64,000 nt of DNA from Rhodococcus sp. H36-A4 (GCF_027158005.1 NZ_JAPVLQ010000003.1:524851-588850); one strand, 5' to 3'; counted from the stretch's first letter, positions 9,814-22,894 are shown. The notes: a model not told the origin generated them from the letters alone. Made by a program: numbers and translations.

Positions 9814-11034
9814 ATGCGTGAGATGAGTGCATCGATGGCACGCCGCACCGCCCTGGCTGCGCAGGGGTTGGCGTTTGCGCGTTCCGTGACAGAGGGGCTG
9901 GCGTCCGCACGCGCGGTGCACAAGGCGATTGCACAGACGCAGTTGCTCCAGATCGACTCGGTGTCGGTTCTCGTGCGCGCCCACTACGCGCCGGTGTTCA
10001 GTCGAATCGGCAAATACGACCGAACGGTGATCGATCGGGCTGCGTGGACCGATACTGTTCGACGCCCTCGCAAGCTCGTCGAGTATTGGGGTCATGAAGC
10101 CGCGCTGATACCGGTCGAGGATTGGCCGCTGATGGGTTGGCGCACAAGGTTGTACGAGCATGGTCGTTGGGGAGGAGCTGCGAAAGTTCTGGAACGGAAC
10201 CCGGTGCTGGCCGATGATGTTCTTGCTGTCATCGGAGATCTCGGGCCGTCGAGTGCCGGTGACATCGAGCGTGCGCTCGAGGTCGAACGTCCTGGACGCA
10301 AGGGGCCGTGGTGGGACCGCAGTGACGTCAAGGTCGTGTGCGAGCAATTGTTCGCGGCCGGCATTGTTTCGGTTGCCACTCGCTCCGGTTTCGTTCGGCA
10401 CTACGACCTGACGGAGCGGGTGATCCCGCCCGATATCCTTTCTCGCACGGTGAACGAGGCCGATGCAGTGCGGGAATTGATCAGGAAGTCGGCGGTGGCG
10501 CTCGGTATCGCAAGCGAACCCGATCTTCGTGACTACTACAGACTTTCGCAGAAGCAATCGAAAGCCGCTGTCGCCGAACTGGTGGAGGACGGTGTCCTCG
10601 AACCCGTCGAAGTACGCGGTTGGGACGTGCCCGCGTACCTGCATGTCGACGCTCGCATTCCCCGGTCCGTCCGGGGGAGTGCGCTGCTGTGTCCGTTCGA
10701 CCCGATGATCTTCTATCGTCCGCGCGTCGAGCGCATCTTCGATTTTCGCTATCGCATCGAGATCTACACCCCACAACACAAGCGGGTACACGGCTATTAC
10801 GTCTTCCCGTTTCTGATGGGGGACGAGTTGGTCGCGCGGCTCGATCTCAAGGGTGATCGGGCGCGCTCGGAACTGCAGGTGCTCGGCGCGTTCGTCGAAG
10901 GTGAACGCGCCGCCGGTCCCATCGCCGTTGCGCTGGCGCAGGCCCTGCGTGAAATGGCGGACTGGCTGGGGCTCGACGCCATCGTGATCGGTGAACGCGG
11001 CGACCTCGCGCCCGCCCTCGCAAGCGCTGTGTAA
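9814..11034 (+). CDS. AlkZ/YcaQ-like winged-helix DNA glycosylase (HTH_42)
   Basis: The 406-residue protein belongs to the HTH_42/YcaQ family. The segment [18 protein letters not shown] contains the Q-I-D motif. In Escherichia coli YcaQ and Streptomyces AlkZ such a Q-hydrophobic-D/Q motif is catalytic for unhooking bulky or cross-linked bases. Other family hallmarks are [15 protein letters not shown] and, near the end, [21 protein letters not shown] and [12 protein letters not shown]. It should therefore remove alkylated or interstrand cross-linked bases by base excision. It stands alone, unlike AlkZ enzymes that guard antibiotic clusters, so a housekeeping repair role is likelier. ATG 9814 is used; ATG 9823 is possible. 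Confidence 0.85.
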   Translation: MREMSASMARRTALAAQGLAFARSVTEGLASARAVHKAIAQTQLLQIDSVSVLVRAHYAPVFSRIGKYDRTVIDRAAWTDTVRRPRKLVEYWGHEAALIPVEDWPLMGWRTRLYEHGRWGGAAKVLERNPVLADDVLAVIGDLGPSSAGDIERALEVERPGRKGPWWDRSDVKVVCEQLFAAGIVSVATRSGFVRHYDLTERVIPPDILSRTVNEADAVRELIRKSAVALGIASEPDLRDYYRLSQKQSKAAVAELVEDGVLEPVEVRGWDVPAYLHVDARIPRSVRGSALLCPFDPMIFYRPRVERIFDFRYRIEIYTPQHKRVHGYYVFPFLMGDELVARLDLKGDRARSELQVLGAFVEGERAAGPIAVALAQALREMADWLGLDAIVIGERGDLAPALASAV

Positions 11035-11087
11035 TCAATCGTCTGTTCGGGCAGCGGGATGTACTCGATGGTGCGAACATCGCAAGT

Positions 11088-12542
11088 GTGACTTCACGAG
11101 TGTCCGTATCCGACAGTGAACTGCCCCCACAGGTCGTGGTGCTCTTCGGAGCAACAGGCGACCTGGCTCGCCGCAAACTTCTTTCTGGGATGATGCACCT
11201 GGCATTGTCCGACCTCGCTCCACGTATACGTGTCGTCGGAACTTCGTTGGATGAGATGACAAGTGACGAGTTTCGCCAGATGGCCCTGGAATCGGTCGTC
11301 GAATTCTCCACCCGCACGGTCTCCGACGAGCATTGGAGCGAGTTCGCACGCAAGCTGACCTATGTATCGCAGAAAGCCGGGCCTGCGGCGCTCGCCGACG
11401 CTGTTGCGCACGCCGAGATGGAGTTGGGTCCGGGAACCAGACGCCTGCACTACCTCAGTGTTCCGCCGAAAGCTGCTCTTGCCGTGGTTGAAATGCTCGG
11501 TGCCGCCGATCTGGTCGAACGATCGCGCATCATCATGGAGAAGCCGTTCGGTACCGATCTCGACAGTGCGATAGCCCTCAACGCCACATTGCACGAGACG
11601 TTCGAGGAAGATCAGATCTTCCGGATAGATCACTTCCTCGGAAAAGAGCCCGCACAGAACATCCTGGCTTTCCGATTCGCCAACGGCCTGTTCGAGCCGA
11701 TCTGGAACCGAAACTTCATCGACCACATCCAGATCGATATTCCGGAGAAGTTGGGACTGGACGGTCGCGCGAACTTCTACGAATCCACCGGCGCTTTCAA
11801 AGACATGGTGGTCACCCACCTGTTTCAAGTTCTCGCGTTCATGGCAATGGAGCCACCGACCGCCCTCGAACCCGGAGCGATCGGCGAGGAGAAGAACAAG
11901 GTCTTCCGCTCGATGATCCCTTTGGACCCGAAAAAGGTTGTGCGCGGACAATATTCCGGCTATCGGTCGGAGTCCGGGGTGGCTGACGATTCCGACACCG
12001 ACACCTTCGTCGCACTCCAATGCGAAATCGACAACTGGCGGTGGGCGGGCGTTCCGTTCTACCTACGGACCGGTAAACGGTTGGCCGAAGGACAACGGAT
12101 CATCTCGATAGCTTTCCGTGAGCCACCCAAATCGATGTTCCCGGCAGGATCGGGCGTCGGCGCGCAGGGGCCGGACCACCTGACGTTCGACCTAGCAGAC
12201 GCGTCGAAGGTGTCGCTGTCGTTCTACGGCAAACGGCCGGGCCCAGGGATGCGGCTCGACAAATTGTCCATGCAGTTTTCCATTCAGGACACCGAACGGG
12301 TCGGCGACGTTCTCGAAGCGTACGAGCGCTTGATTCTCGACGCCATGCATGGAGACCACACCTTGTTCACGACGGCAGAGGGCATCGAGCGACTGTGGGA
12401 GGTATCTGCGCCTCTCCTTGCCGATCCGCCGCCGGTGCGACTGTATTCACCTGGCTCGTGGGGACCCAATGCCATTCATCAACTCGTCGCCCCGCACGCG
12501 TGGCGGTTGCCGTTCGAACGTGCGTGGCGCGAGAAGAAGTGA
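11088..12542 (+). CDS. zwf: Glucose-6-phosphate 1-dehydrogenase
   Basis: Zwf oxidises glucose-6-phosphate to 6-phosphogluconolactone with NAD(P)+, the entry to the pentose phosphate pathway. The 484-residue length is normal. The nucleotide-binding site is [11 protein letters not shown] near the start. The substrate-binding and catalytic motif is RIDHFLGKE, a close variant of RIDHYLGKE, and [10 protein letters not shown] is also present. The start is GTG 11088. There is no opcA, tkt or tal beside it, so it resembles the isolated zwf paralogue of mycobacteria rather than the opcA-linked copy. The stop lies 2 bases from the convergent ribbon-helix-helix gene. Confidence 0.95.
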   Translation: MTSRVSVSDSELPPQVVVLFGATGDLARRKLLSGMMHLALSDLAPRIRVVGTSLDEMTSDEFRQMALESVVEFSTRTVSDEHWSEFARKLTYVSQKAGPAALADAVAHAEMELGPGTRRLHYLSVPPKAALAVVEMLGAADLVERSRIIMEKPFGTDLDSAIALNATLHETFEEDQIFRIDHFLGKEPAQNILAFRFANGLFEPIWNRNFIDHIQIDIPEKLGLDGRANFYESTGAFKDMVVTHLFQVLAFMAMEPPTALEPGAIGEEKNKVFRSMIPLDPKKVVRGQYSGYRSESGVADDSDTDTFVALQCEIDNWRWAGVPFYLRTGKRLAEGQRIISIAFREPPKSMFPAGSGVGAQGPDHLTFDLADASKVSLSFYGKRPGPGMRLDKLSMQFSIQDTERVGDVLEAYERLILDAMHGDHTLFTTAEGIERLWEVSAPLLADPPPVRLYSPGSWGPNAIHQLVAPHAWRLPFERAWREKK

Positions 12543-12544
12543 CG

Positions 12545-13018
12545 TCAGAAGCCGCTGCGATCCTTCCGTATTTGATCGCGTAATGCGCCTTGGACTGCTT
12601 GTGAGAGCCATGAATTGAGCGACACCCCATTGGTGGAGGCTGCTTCCTCGGCGCGATCCTTCATGTGTTCGACCATGCGAAGGGTCACCCGGCGCATTTC
12701 GCCGGTGACCTCGTCCATGGTCGGATAGTCCTCGGAAGGGCTGTCCTTCTCCGAGGCTGCCGAATCTGCGGCTGTGGGGGACATTCGGACTTCTCCGAAG
12801 ACATCGGCACCGTCCAGGCGGACGTGGACCGAACGGTCGCCGAGTTGCTCGTTCAGTTCGCCGACGAAATCCGACAGCGCGCCCATCAGCATGAGTTTGG
12901 CCGACGCTTCGGCAGCTGCGCCGAGTGCCTCCGCGGTCTGTCTCGTGTGTTCGTCACCCAGTGCGGCGGCCGCGAGCAGATCGGCGCGCAGCGAGGCGGT
13001 GTGCTTGTTCAGTTCCAT
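12545..13018 (-). CDS. Orphan ribbon-helix-helix (Arc/HicB-type) protein
   Basis: The 157-residue protein has an N-terminal helical region of about 90 residues and an acidic Ser/Glu linker. It ends in an Arc-type ribbon-helix-helix: a beta strand [13 protein letters not shown] followed by helices [21 protein letters not shown]. This is the DNA-binding fold of HicB/Arc antitoxins and small repressors. No HicA-like or other toxin gene is next to it: zwf ends 2 bases away and thyX starts 99 bases upstream on the other strand. I infer a stand-alone DNA-binding regulator. Confidence 0.7.
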   Translation of the reverse strand: MELNKHTASLRADLLAAAALGDEHTRQTAEALGAAAEASAKLMLMGALSDFVGELNEQLGDRSVHVRLDGADVFGEVRMSPTAADSAASEKDSPSEDYPTMDEVTGEMRRVTLRMVEHMKDRAEEAASTNGVSLNSWLSQAVQGALRDQIRKDRSGF

Positions 13019-13117
13019 GACGTCAGTGTGACGCCATGTTTGACGTCATGCAAGGTGTCACGGTGTTCATGGATAGGCTGCACCGACGGACGGGCCAGCT
13101 CGAGTGGAGGAATTGCG

Positions 13118-13870
13118 GTGCCGAATACGGTGTCACTGAACGTGCAATTGGTTGCCAAGACCGAATTCTCGGGGCCGCCCGACATCCCGTGGGAGACCGA
13201 TGCCGATGGCGGGCAGGCCCTTGTCGAGTTCGCAGGTCGTGCCTGCTATCAGAGTTGGTCCAAGCCCAATCCGCGCACCGCCACCAATGCGTCGTATCTG
13301 CGGCACCTTCTCGATGTCGGGCACCTGTCGGTTCTCGAACACGCGAGCGTCAGCTTCTACATCACCGGCATCTCTCGGTCGTGCACCCACGAGCTGATCC
13401 GACACCGGCATTTCTCGTACTCGCAGCTGTCGCAGCGATTCGTCCCCGAGAACGACGCCAAAGTCATCGTTCCCCCCGCGATCGAGGGTGACCCGCATCT
13501 GGAGGCGCTCTTCGAACGAGCTACCGACGCCAGTCGGGCCGCATACGTCGAACTTCTGGATGCTCTCGATCACAAGCTCGAAGGCGTCACCAACTCGGCG
13601 TTGCGCGGTAAGCAGGCTCGTCAGGCCGCCCGGTCGGTGTTGCCGAACGCGACCGAGACACGCCTGCTTGTCACCGGCAACTACCGGGCGTGGCGTCACT
13701 TCGTCTCGATGCGAGCCTCCGAACATGCCGACATCGAAATCCGGCGACTTGCCGTGGAATGTCTGCGCCAGTTGGCGGAAGTGGCACCGGATGTATTCGG
13801 TGATTTCGAGATATCGACATTGGCCGATGGTTCAGAGGTGGCGCACAGCCCATTCGTGACCGAGTTGTGA
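13118..13870 (+). CDS. thyX: FAD-dependent thymidylate synthase ThyX
   Basis: ThyX makes dTMP from dUMP with methylene-tetrahydrofolate and reduced FAD. The 250-residue protein carries the ThyX signature [13 protein letters not shown] at residues 95-107. The expected C-terminal half ([30 protein letters not shown]) is also present. GTG 13118 is the start because a strong GGAGG lies 7 bases before it; the open frame extends much further upstream but reads through the divergent neighbour. dapA follows 34 bases later and rnj overlaps dapA, matching the M. tuberculosis order Rv2754c-Rv2753c-Rv2752c, so this is a likely three-gene operon. Confidence 0.96.
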   Translation: MPNTVSLNVQLVAKTEFSGPPDIPWETDADGGQALVEFAGRACYQSWSKPNPRTATNASYLRHLLDVGHLSVLEHASVSFYITGISRSCTHELIRHRHFSYSQLSQRFVPENDAKVIVPPAIEGDPHLEALFERATDASRAAYVELLDALDHKLEGVTNSALRGKQARQAARSVLPNATETRLLVTGNYRAWRHFVSMRASEHADIEIRRLAVECLRQLAEVAPDVFGDFEISTLADGSEVAHSPFVTEL

Positions 13871-13883
13871 GGACCGCCGGTAG

Positions 13884-16630
<2,747 letters not shown>

Positions 16631-16649
16631 CAGTTTCTTCGTCTTGGAC

Positions 16650-16692
16650 CGACTCCGCCCCGCAGAAGCACGAGCGCTGCGGGGCGGAGTCG
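16650..16692. terminator. Bidirectional hairpin terminator after rnj
   Basis: A perfect 16-base-pair stem pairs 16650-16665 with 16677-16692 around an 11-base loop (core GACTCCGCCCCGCAG). It lies between the convergent rnj and TauE-type genes and can serve both. Confidence 0.88.
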
Positions 16693-16736
16693 TCTGCTTT
16701 CACTTCCGAGTAAAGGCCCAGGAATAGGCGAAGAGA

Positions 16737-17519
16737 CTAGGCCAAGACCAGCCGCCACAGTCCGATGAGGCCCAGGACGACGATTGCGCTCCGCAGTGCC
16801 CATGGTGAGAGACGTCGTCCGTATCGCGCACCCACCGACCCGCCCAGGACCGATCCGACGGCTATCAAACCTGCTGCAGTCCAGCTGATCTCGTTGAACG
16901 CGAAGATCGTGTAAGCGAGCGCCGCGACGACGTTGACGATGAGCGAGAGCAAGTTCTTGGCCGCGTTCATTCGCTGTATCGACTCGGGTAGCAGTACCCC
17001 CATGACGCCGATCAACAGAATCCCCTGCGCTGCAGTGAAATAGCCGCCGTAGATTCCGACCACGAATGTCCCGACGGTCAGCAGGATGAGCTTCGCCCGG
17101 CTGACGTGGTCAGCGGCTTCACCGGCCGCCTCCGAACGGCGTCTGGCCCACGCCTGGATGCGGGGCTGGAGAACTACGAGAACCAAGGCGGCGATGAGAA
17201 GTACTGGAACCACCGTAATGAAGACGGACGGCGGCAGGTGTAACAGCAGCCACGCGCCGAGCAGCGCACCGAAGAACGATGCGGGTATCTGCCAACGCAA
17301 CCGGTGCCACTGCCCGGCGAGTTCTCGTCGATATCCCCACGTGCCGGAGGCGCTACCCGCGACCAAGCCGATCGCATTGGACATCGTCGCGATCTGCGGG
17401 GGATATCCGAAGGCGACGAGAGTCGGAAAGGTGATCAGAGTTCCGGAACCGACCACGGCATTGATGGCTCCAGCACCGAAGCCCGCTACGAGAATGACGA
17501 GAATTTCCGATACAGGCAC
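16737..17519 (-). CDS. TauE/SafE-family membrane exporter
   Basis: The 260-residue protein has about eight hydrophobic helices in two repeats. The first begins LVILVAGFGAGAINAVVGSGTLITFPTL, the family's usual N-terminal motif; the second begins VGIYGGYFTAAQGILL. TauE/SafE proteins are proposed to export sulfite, sulfoacetate or other organic anions. The substrate here is unknown. I start at GTG 17519 (VPVSEIL); the upstream 18 codons are hydrophilic and fall in the divergent promoter region. The gene shares that 69-base region with the DinB-like gene. Confidence 0.8.
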   Translation of the reverse strand: MPVSEILVILVAGFGAGAINAVVGSGTLITFPTLVAFGYPPQIATMSNAIGLVAGSASGTWGYRRELAGQWHRLRWQIPASFFGALLGAWLLLHLPPSVFITVVPVLLIAALVLVVLQPRIQAWARRRSEAAGEAADHVSRAKLILLTVGTFVVGIYGGYFTAAQGILLIGVMGVLLPESIQRMNAAKNLLSLIVNVVAALAYTIFAFNEISWTAAGLIAVGSVLGGSVGARYGRRLSPWALRSAIVVLGLIGLWRLVLA

Positions 17520-17588
17520 CGAACCGAGGTTACGGACGCCGCGCCGAAGACTGTGCACGGGGCACGTACGCACGTACGGTGGTTCGAT

Positions 17589-18212
17589 GTGAGCCTTGCA
17601 CAGGATGAACGCGCAGCCCTAGTACGTACATTGGAAGAGTTGGGGGAGGACACACCGACATTGTGCGGTGGGTGGACGGGCCGTGATCTGGCCGCGCACC
17701 TCGTCGTTCGGGAGCGTCGGTTGGATGCTGCACCTGGGATTCTGATTCCGTTCCTCGCCGGGTACACCGAGAAGGTCCAGAGCCAGGTGGCTGCCAAGCC
17801 TTTCGGCGAGCTGGTCGAGGATATTCGGACGGGACCGCCCATCTGGTCACCGTTCAAGATCCTCGATCCGTTGATCAACGTCGGCGAAATGTTCGTTCAT
17901 CACGAAGACCTGCGTCGCGCGCAGCCCGAGTGGTCACCGCGAACGTTGCCGCGAGCGATGGAAGACAAATTGTTCTCGACCGTGGGGTTGATCGGGCGTA
18001 AGTCCTATCGCCGAGCTCCGGTCGGGGTGGAATTGCGTACCACCGATGGACGGTCCGTGACCGTCAAGAAGAGCTCACGAGGTCAGGTCACCCTGATTGG
18101 ACCACCTTCGGAACTGTTGCTGCATGCGTTCGGTCGGAGCGCTGTCCGTCTCGAGAAGGAAGGAGATCCTCGCGATGTCGAGGCGCTCGACGCGCTCGAT
18201 CGGAGCCTTTGA
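17589..18212 (+). CDS. TIGR03085-type DinB/mycothiol-isomerase-like metal-binding protein
   Basis: The 207-residue protein resembles the TIGR03085 family, related to mycothiol-dependent maleylpyruvate isomerase N-terminal (DinB-fold) proteins. Helix 1 is ERAALVRTLEELG, followed by TLCGGWTGRDLAAHLVVRERR with a putative metal-ligand His. A second His pair lies in NVGEMFVHHEDLRRAQ, near the usual third-helix ligand position. A thiol-dependent transferase role is possible but unproven. GTG 17589 gives the family-like N-terminus; the longer open frame runs over the divergent TauE gene. ftsK starts 58 bases downstream. Confidence 0.75.
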   Translation: MSLAQDERAALVRTLEELGEDTPTLCGGWTGRDLAAHLVVRERRLDAAPGILIPFLAGYTEKVQSQVAAKPFGELVEDIRTGPPIWSPFKILDPLINVGEMFVHHEDLRRAQPEWSPRTLPRAMEDKLFSTVGLIGRKSYRRAPVGVELRTTDGRSVTVKKSSRGQVTLIGPPSELLLHAFGRSAVRLEKEGDPRDVEALDALDRSL

Positions 18213-18270
18213 GCCCTGTTGCTCGTGTTGCGGATGGTTTCGAAGGTGCCCTTGCGACTAACCTAGGGGT

Positions 18271-20946
18271 ATGGCAGGAAAGACCAGCACTCGAAGTTCG
18301 GGTACCGGCGGCTCCGGTACCTCGTCGACGTCGCGGGCTTCGGGGGGATCACGCAAGTCTTCCGGGGGGCGCACGGTGAGCACACCACGTAAACCCACAG
18401 CCCCACGCACGGCACCATCGGCCCGCACGGCACCTACGGCACGCAAGTCGCCACCGGCGCGTGGAGGTACTGGTTCTCGTGGGGGTGCTCGTCGACCGGC
18501 CAAGAAGAACACCGGTGGTGTGGTTTCTGCCGTCGGACGCGGAATTTCCTCGACGTGGTCGATGGCGGCCAAAGGCGTCGGCGCGACGACTCGAACCGTC
18601 AGCAAGGCCAAGGACATCGACCACGGCCACCGACGCGACGGGATCGCACTGGGTCTGATCGCTCTGTGCGTCGTCGTCGCCGCAGCCGTGTGGTTCAGCG
18701 CTGGTGGGCCCGTAGGGGACGGAATCGAGATCGCGGTCCGCGCCGTCATCGGTGGAGCCGGATACATCGTGCCGGCACTCGGTGTCGCGATCGCGGTCAT
18801 CCTGATGCGCTCGGAACCGAATCCGGACATCCGCCCGCGACTGGTTCTCGGGTCGATCCTGCTCGCGCTTCCCATTCTGGGTCTGTGGCATCTGGCTGCA
18901 GGTTCACCGTCCGACTCGACCGGCCGCTCCGAGGGCGGCGGTTTCGTCGGGTACGTCGCGGGAGGCCCGATCGCCGACGGTCTGACCGTCTGGCTCGCTG
19001 TACCGCTCCTCCTGCTGGCAGGTTTGTTCGGTGTGCTTCTGCTGACCGGAACCACGGTGCGCGACATCCCGGATCGTCTTCGATCGTTGTTCGGCACGGA
19101 CAGTCGAGGCGATGAATACGGAGACTACGACCCAGCAGATTTCGGGGCCGACTTCAGCGACGACTACGGCGACCACGAGAGCTCCGGATTCGACGCCGAC
19201 GGATACCCCGTCGACGGACCGAACGCCGATCCGTACGGTAACTACCCGACCGAAGAATATGTGCCGGTCAAGAAGACTCGTACACGAAAAGCAGCGCCCC
19301 TGGTCGAAGAGCCCACCGAGGTCATGGAGCCTGCAACACAGGCGCCTACCGCACCTCCTGCTCGCCCCAAGCCCAAGCCGATCGTCAAGGCTGCGGAGCC
19401 CAAGCCCGAAGCCGAGGAAGACAAGATCGTCGTCGACCGCGTCGTCGACGGGGACTACACTCTGCCGCCGCTGTCACTGTTGATCGACGGCGATCCACCC
19501 AAGACTCGTAGCCAGGCCAACGACACGATGATCGAGGCTATCTCCGAGGTTCTCGACCAATTCAAGATCGATGCGGCAGTAACGGGCTTCACCCGTGGAC
19601 CCACCGTCACCCGGTACGAGGTCGAACTCGGACCCGGTGTCAAGGTCGAGAAGATCACCGCGCTCGCGCGCAATATCGCGTACGCGGTTGCAACCGACAA
19701 CGTGCGCCTACTTGCGCCGATCCCAGGAAAATCTGCAGTCGGCATCGAGGTGCCGAACTCGGACCGCGAGATGGTCCGACTCGCCGATGTGCTCACCGCG
19801 ACATCGACCCGTAAGGATCATCATCCGCTGGTGATCGGACTCGGTAAGGACATCGAAGGAAACTTCCAAAGCGCCAACCTGGCCAAGATGCCGCACCTTC
19901 TCGTTGCCGGTTCCACCGGATCCGGTAAGTCCAGCTTCGTGAACTCGATGCTCGTCTCACTACTCGCACGCGCGACGCCGGACGAGGTTCGCATGATCCT
20001 GATCGACCCGAAAATGGTCGAGCTGACACCGTACGAAGGTATTCCGCACCTGATCACCCCCATCATCACGCAGCCGAAGAAAGCGGCGGCTGCATTGGCA
20101 TGGCTGGTCGAGGAGATGGAACAGCGGTACCAGGACATGCAGATCAACAAAGTCCGGCACATCGACGATTTCAACAAGAAGGTGCGATCCGGTGAGATCA
20201 CCGCGCCGCTCGGAAGCGAACGTGTCTACCGGCCGTATCCATATATTCTCGCGATCGTCGACGAGCTCGCGGACCTGATGATGACCGCACCGCGCGACGT
20301 CGAAGATGCCATCGTTCGCATCACCCAGAAGGCCCGCGCGGCAGGAATCCACCTCGTCCTTGCCACGCAGAGACCTTCTGTCGACGTCGTAACCGGTCTG
20401 ATCAAGACCAATGTGCCCTCACGTCTCGCGTTCGCGACGTCCTCGCTCACCGACTCCCGAGTCATCCTCGACCAGCCCGGCGCCGAGAAGCTGATCGGTA
20501 TGGGCGATGCACTCTTCCTGCCGATGGGTGCAGGTAAACCGACTCGTCTACAGGGCGCCTTCATCACCGACGAAGAGATCTCGGCAGTAGTCGACTTCGC
20601 CAAGAACCAGGCAGAGCCGGAGTACAACGAGACAGTCACCGCGGCAAAGGCGTCGGAGAAGAAGGACGTCGATCCCGACATCGGCGATGATCTCGATGTC
20701 CTGCTCCAGGCCGTCGAACTGGTGGTGACCAGCCAGTTCGGTTCGACGTCGATGTTGCAGCGAAAGTTGCGCGTCGGGTTCGCCAAAGCCGGGCGATTGA
20801 TCGACCTGATGGAGAACCGAGGAGTCGTCGGGCCCAGTGAGGGCTCGAAGGCTCGCGAGGTTCTGATCAAGCCAGACGAGCTAGACGGGTTGCTGTGGTC
20901 TATTCGAGGTGGCGACCCGGACGAGACGCCTGCCGACGATGACTAG
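18271..20946 (+). CDS. ftsK: DNA translocase FtsK
   Basis: The 891-residue FtsK/SpoIIIE protein pumps DNA at the division septum and helps to resolve chromosome dimers. In order it has a basic Ser/Thr/Arg-rich N-terminus (about 1-110), four membrane helices (about 125-265), an acidic and Pro-rich linker, and the motor with Walker [10 protein letters not shown] at about 547-555 and Walker [15 protein letters not shown]. The winged-helix gamma domain, which reads KOPS-type sequences, is at the end ([22 protein letters not shown]). The gene overlaps the end of the convergent YciI-like gene by 4 bases. Confidence 0.96.
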   Translation: MAGKTSTRSSGTGGSGTSSTSRASGGSRKSSGGRTVSTPRKPTAPRTAPSARTAPTARKSPPARGGTGSRGGARRPAKKNTGGVVSAVGRGISSTWSMAAKGVGATTRTVSKAKDIDHGHRRDGIALGLIALCVVVAAAVWFSAGGPVGDGIEIAVRAVIGGAGYIVPALGVAIAVILMRSEPNPDIRPRLVLGSILLALPILGLWHLAAGSPSDSTGRSEGGGFVGYVAGGPIADGLTVWLAVPLLLLAGLFGVLLLTGTTVRDIPDRLRSLFGTDSRGDEYGDYDPADFGADFSDDYGDHESSGFDADGYPVDGPNADPYGNYPTEEYVPVKKTRTRKAAPLVEEPTEVMEPATQAPTAPPARPKPKPIVKAAEPKPEAEEDKIVVDRVVDGDYTLPPLSLLIDGDPPKTRSQANDTMIEAISEVLDQFKIDAAVTGFTRGPTVTRYEVELGPGVKVEKITALARNIAYAVATDNVRLLAPIPGKSAVGIEVPNSDREMVRLADVLTATSTRKDHHPLVIGLGKDIEGNFQSANLAKMPHLLVAGSTGSGKSSFVNSMLVSLLARATPDEVRMILIDPKMVELTPYEGIPHLITPIITQPKKAAAALAWLVEEMEQRYQDMQINKVRHIDDFNKKVRSGEITAPLGSERVYRPYPYILAIVDELADLMMTAPRDVEDAIVRITQKARAAGIHLVLATQRPSVDVVTGLIKTNVPSRLAFATSSLTDSRVILDQPGAEKLIGMGDALFLPMGAGKPTRLQGAFITDEEISAVVDFAKNQAEPEYNETVTAAKASEKKDVDPDIGDDLDVLLQAVELVVTSQFGSTSMLQRKLRVGFAKAGRLIDLMENRGVVGPSEGSKAREVLIKPDELDGLLWSIRGGDPDETPADDD

Positions 20947-21224
20947 GCAAACGCACCCATGACAGGTTTCCATTCGGTGACGTCAGACGTCTCGATCAAG
21001 TTTTCGGTGGCGAACGGGTCTTGCGCGAACAAGTTCTTCACCGAGTCGACGTCGGTTCCGTCGACGATGATCAAAGCGCCGCTGCCATCGGTGTAAGGGC
21101 CGCTGGAGACGAGGGTCTTCTTCTCCAGCAGGTCGGCGAGCCAGGCACGATGGTTGGCGCGATGAGTGTCTCGCCCGGCAGCCGTACTGGGGGAGTAGGA
21201 GTAGACAACGGCGAACAGTGCCAT
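20943..21224 (-). CDS. YciI-family protein
   Basis: The 93-residue protein has the YciI dimeric alpha/beta barrel pattern. It contains FAVVYSYSP, then [27 protein letters not shown], with the conserved His and the S-G-P turn, and ends with a DPFATENL segment. YciI-like proteins may be small enzymes or stress proteins; the exact reaction is unknown. It probably follows argA on the same strand, 78 bases downstream. The gap holds 15-base tandem repeats. Its end overlaps ftsK by 4 bases. Confidence 0.8.
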   Translation of the reverse strand: MALFAVVYSYSPSTAAGRDTHRANHRAWLADLLEKKTLVSSGPYTDGSGALIIVDGTDVDSVKNLFAQDPFATENLIETSDVTEWKPVMGAFA

Positions 21225-21269
21225 GAAGTTTCATCTTTCGGAGTATGCGAATCGAGTTCGCCCTGGTTT

Positions 21270-21314
21270 GTTTCAGCCTGGATTGTTTCAGAGGGGATTG
21301 TTTCAGAGGGGGAG
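21270..21314. repeat. Three imperfect 15-base tandem repeats at the argA stop codon
   Basis: Units beginning GTTTCAG repeat at 21270, 21285 and 21300 with a 15-base period and few mismatches. They span the argA stop codon and the gap before the YciI-like gene. Confidence 0.85.
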
Positions 21315-21899
21315 CAGCATTCGCGTGTTGCCGAGGGTGTTCGGCTTCACGTAACTCAGGTCGAGGAATTCCGCGACACCGGTGTCGTACGACCTGCACA
21401 TTTCGGCGTAGACTTCGGCAGTGACGGGTGTTCCCTCGATCTCGAGAAATCCGTGCCGCGTGAAGAAGTCCACCTCGAAGGTGAGTACGAAGAGCTTCTG
21501 GAGTGCCAGGTCACGAGCCACTCGGATCAAAGTGTCGACGATGAGACGGCCGGCACCGAGGCCCTTGGCAGCCGGGTCCACCGCGACCGTACGTACCTCG
21601 CCGAGGTCTGCCCACAAGACGTGGAGCGCACCACAACCGATGACGCTGTCACCTTGCTCGGCGACCCAGAACTCCTGAACCGCTTCGTACAGCGTGACCA
21701 GGTTTTTTTCGAGCAGGATCTTCCCGGCGTAGATGTCGATCAGTCGCTTGATCTCCGGGATGTCGGACGTTCGAGCACGGCGGACGACCACGTCGTCGCT
21801 GGAACGGGAGGTCTCGCGGCGATCGAAAGTCGTGTGGAGTGCGTTGTCGGTTGCTTCGTCGACGTGGTGTCGACTCGCCCGGTTCGGCCCAGAAGTCAT
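21303..21899 (-). CDS. argA: Amino-acid N-acetyltransferase ArgA (GNAT type, Rv2747-like)
   Basis: The 198-residue GNAT protein contains the acetyl-CoA loop (VDPAAKGLGAGRLIVDTLI), the ARTSDIPEIKRLIDIY start and the ending FFTRHGFLEIEG. It matches the short actinobacterial N-acetylglutamate synthase Rv2747, which acetylates glutamate or glutamine at the start of arginine synthesis. The location between ftsK and pgsA is the same as in M. tuberculosis. ATG 21899 is a reasonable start, but the first 30 residues are not conserved-looking and a start near VVVRRARTSD is possible. It is divergent from pgsA. Confidence 0.85.
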   Translation of the reverse strand: MTSGPNRASRHHVDEATDNALHTTFDRRETSRSSDDVVVRRARTSDIPEIKRLIDIYAGKILLEKNLVTLYEAVQEFWVAEQGDSVIGCGALHVLWADLGEVRTVAVDPAAKGLGAGRLIVDTLIRVARDLALQKLFVLTFEVDFFTRHGFLEIEGTPVTAEVYAEMCRSYDTGVAEFLDLSYVKPNTLGNTRMLLPL

Positions 21900-22015
21900 G
21901 TGGTGAACAGTAGTCAACGTTGCAACGGATATTCTTTTCGTGTGTCCGTAACCGAACTGGTCCGAAATGAATCTGGACACCTTTGTCGGCGTATCGGCAT
22001 CAGGGACTCGGCGGT

Positions 22016-22636
22016 ATGAGCGAACCCCTGGCTCCCGGCCCGAATCTGCCACACAGCAACTCGAGCACCGGGAACGTCGAACCTGCTCCCATCGTCAATA
22101 TCGCCAACATTTTGACGATGCTTCGAATTGCTCTCGTTCCGGTGTTTCTCGCCGTGCTCTTCGTCGGAGACGGTCACGACAGCGGATGGCGAATGGCCGC
22201 GACGGTGGTATTTGCGGTCGCGGCGATCACCGACCGGATCGACGGGCAGCTCGCCCGCAAATACGGGTTGGTCACCGATTTCGGAAAGATTGCGGATCCG
22301 ATCGCAGACAAGGCGTTGATCGGTGCAGCACTCGTCGGACTGTCGATCCTGGGAGACCTGCCCTGGTGGGTGACCGTGGTGATCGCGGCACGCGAAGTGG
22401 GCATCACACTAGTCAGATTCGCGGTGATCCGGCATGGCGTGATCCCGGCAGGACGCGGTGGCAAGGTCAAGACTTTGGTGCAGAGTTTTGCGATCGGAAT
22501 GTATCTCCTGCCCTTGCCCGACGAGATGCGAGGGGTATCCGTCGCGCTGATGGGCCTGGCGGTGTTCTTGACTGTCTACACCGGACTCGACTACGTGGTC
22601 CAGGCCATTCGCCTGCGCCGGCGGGTGAAGTCGTGA
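22016..22636 (+). CDS. pgsA: CDP-diacylglycerol-glycerol-3-phosphate 3-phosphatidyltransferase
   Basis: The 206-residue membrane protein makes phosphatidylglycerophosphate or a related anionic phospholipid. The CDP-alcohol phosphotransferase motif is complete: D-R-I-D-G-Q-L-A-R, then G-K-I-A-D-P-I-A-D. Five or so hydrophobic helices follow the family pattern. ATG 22016 is used; the upstream frame has no good start. In M. tuberculosis the equivalent pgsA3 (Rv2746c) lies just before clgR, as here. The stop codon overlaps a GTG that begins the cinA-like remnant. Confidence 0.92.
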   Translation: MSEPLAPGPNLPHSNSSTGNVEPAPIVNIANILTMLRIALVPVFLAVLFVGDGHDSGWRMAATVVFAVAAITDRIDGQLARKYGLVTDFGKIADPIADKALIGAALVGLSILGDLPWWVTVVIAAREVGITLVRFAVIRHGVIPAGRGGKVKTLVQSFAIGMYLLPLPDEMRGVSVALMGLAVFLTVYTGLDYVVQAIRLRRRVKS

Positions 22637-22825
22637 CCGATCCGTGCGTCGACGGGTCGGGACGGACACGAGGTGGGGACGGACTTCGTCGCAGTCGTGG
22701 GTCCCGAGGGGACTCAGGTGCAGAAACTCCGACTGTCGGGCGAACGTTGGACGATCCGACGCGATACAGTCCGTAGTGCGATCTCGGAGCTGTTTCGACG
22801 GGTGAGCCTGCGCGGCGACGTATAG
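22633..22825 (+). pseudogene. Remnant of a CinA-like (nicotinamide-nucleotide amidohydrolase) gene, largely deleted
   Basis: In the same frame as pgsA, after its stop, the sequence reads HEVGTDFVAVVGPEGTQVQK, then LRLSGERWTIRRDTVRSAIS and ELFRRV, to a stop at 22823-22825. This matches the end of CinA C-terminal domains (VGTVFVAVAGP...RL.LPGDR..IR). The preceding GTG at 22633 overlaps the pgsA stop in the usual pgsA-cinA style, but it lies in another frame and only about ten codons separate it from the tail. I infer an internal deletion of about 400 bases or more that removed the catalytic part. No functional protein is expected. Confidence 0.6.
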
Positions 22826-22829
22826 GGTC

Positions 22830-22858
22830 GGGAACCAATCGGGCCCCACCCAGCGTTG
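22830..22858 (+). promoter_or_regulatory. ECF (SigE/SigH-type) promoter of the clgR-psp operon
   Basis: GGGAACC at 22830-22836 is followed after exactly 17 bases by CGTTG at 22854-22858. This is the canonical GGAAC-N17-SGTTG layout of envelope-stress ECF sigma factors. The M. tuberculosis clgR operon is known to be SigE-dependent. The site lies about 80 bases before the clgR start. Confidence 0.72.
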
Positions 22859-22894
22859 TAGCTGAAGATGGTCGATGTAGCTGAAAACGAACGA

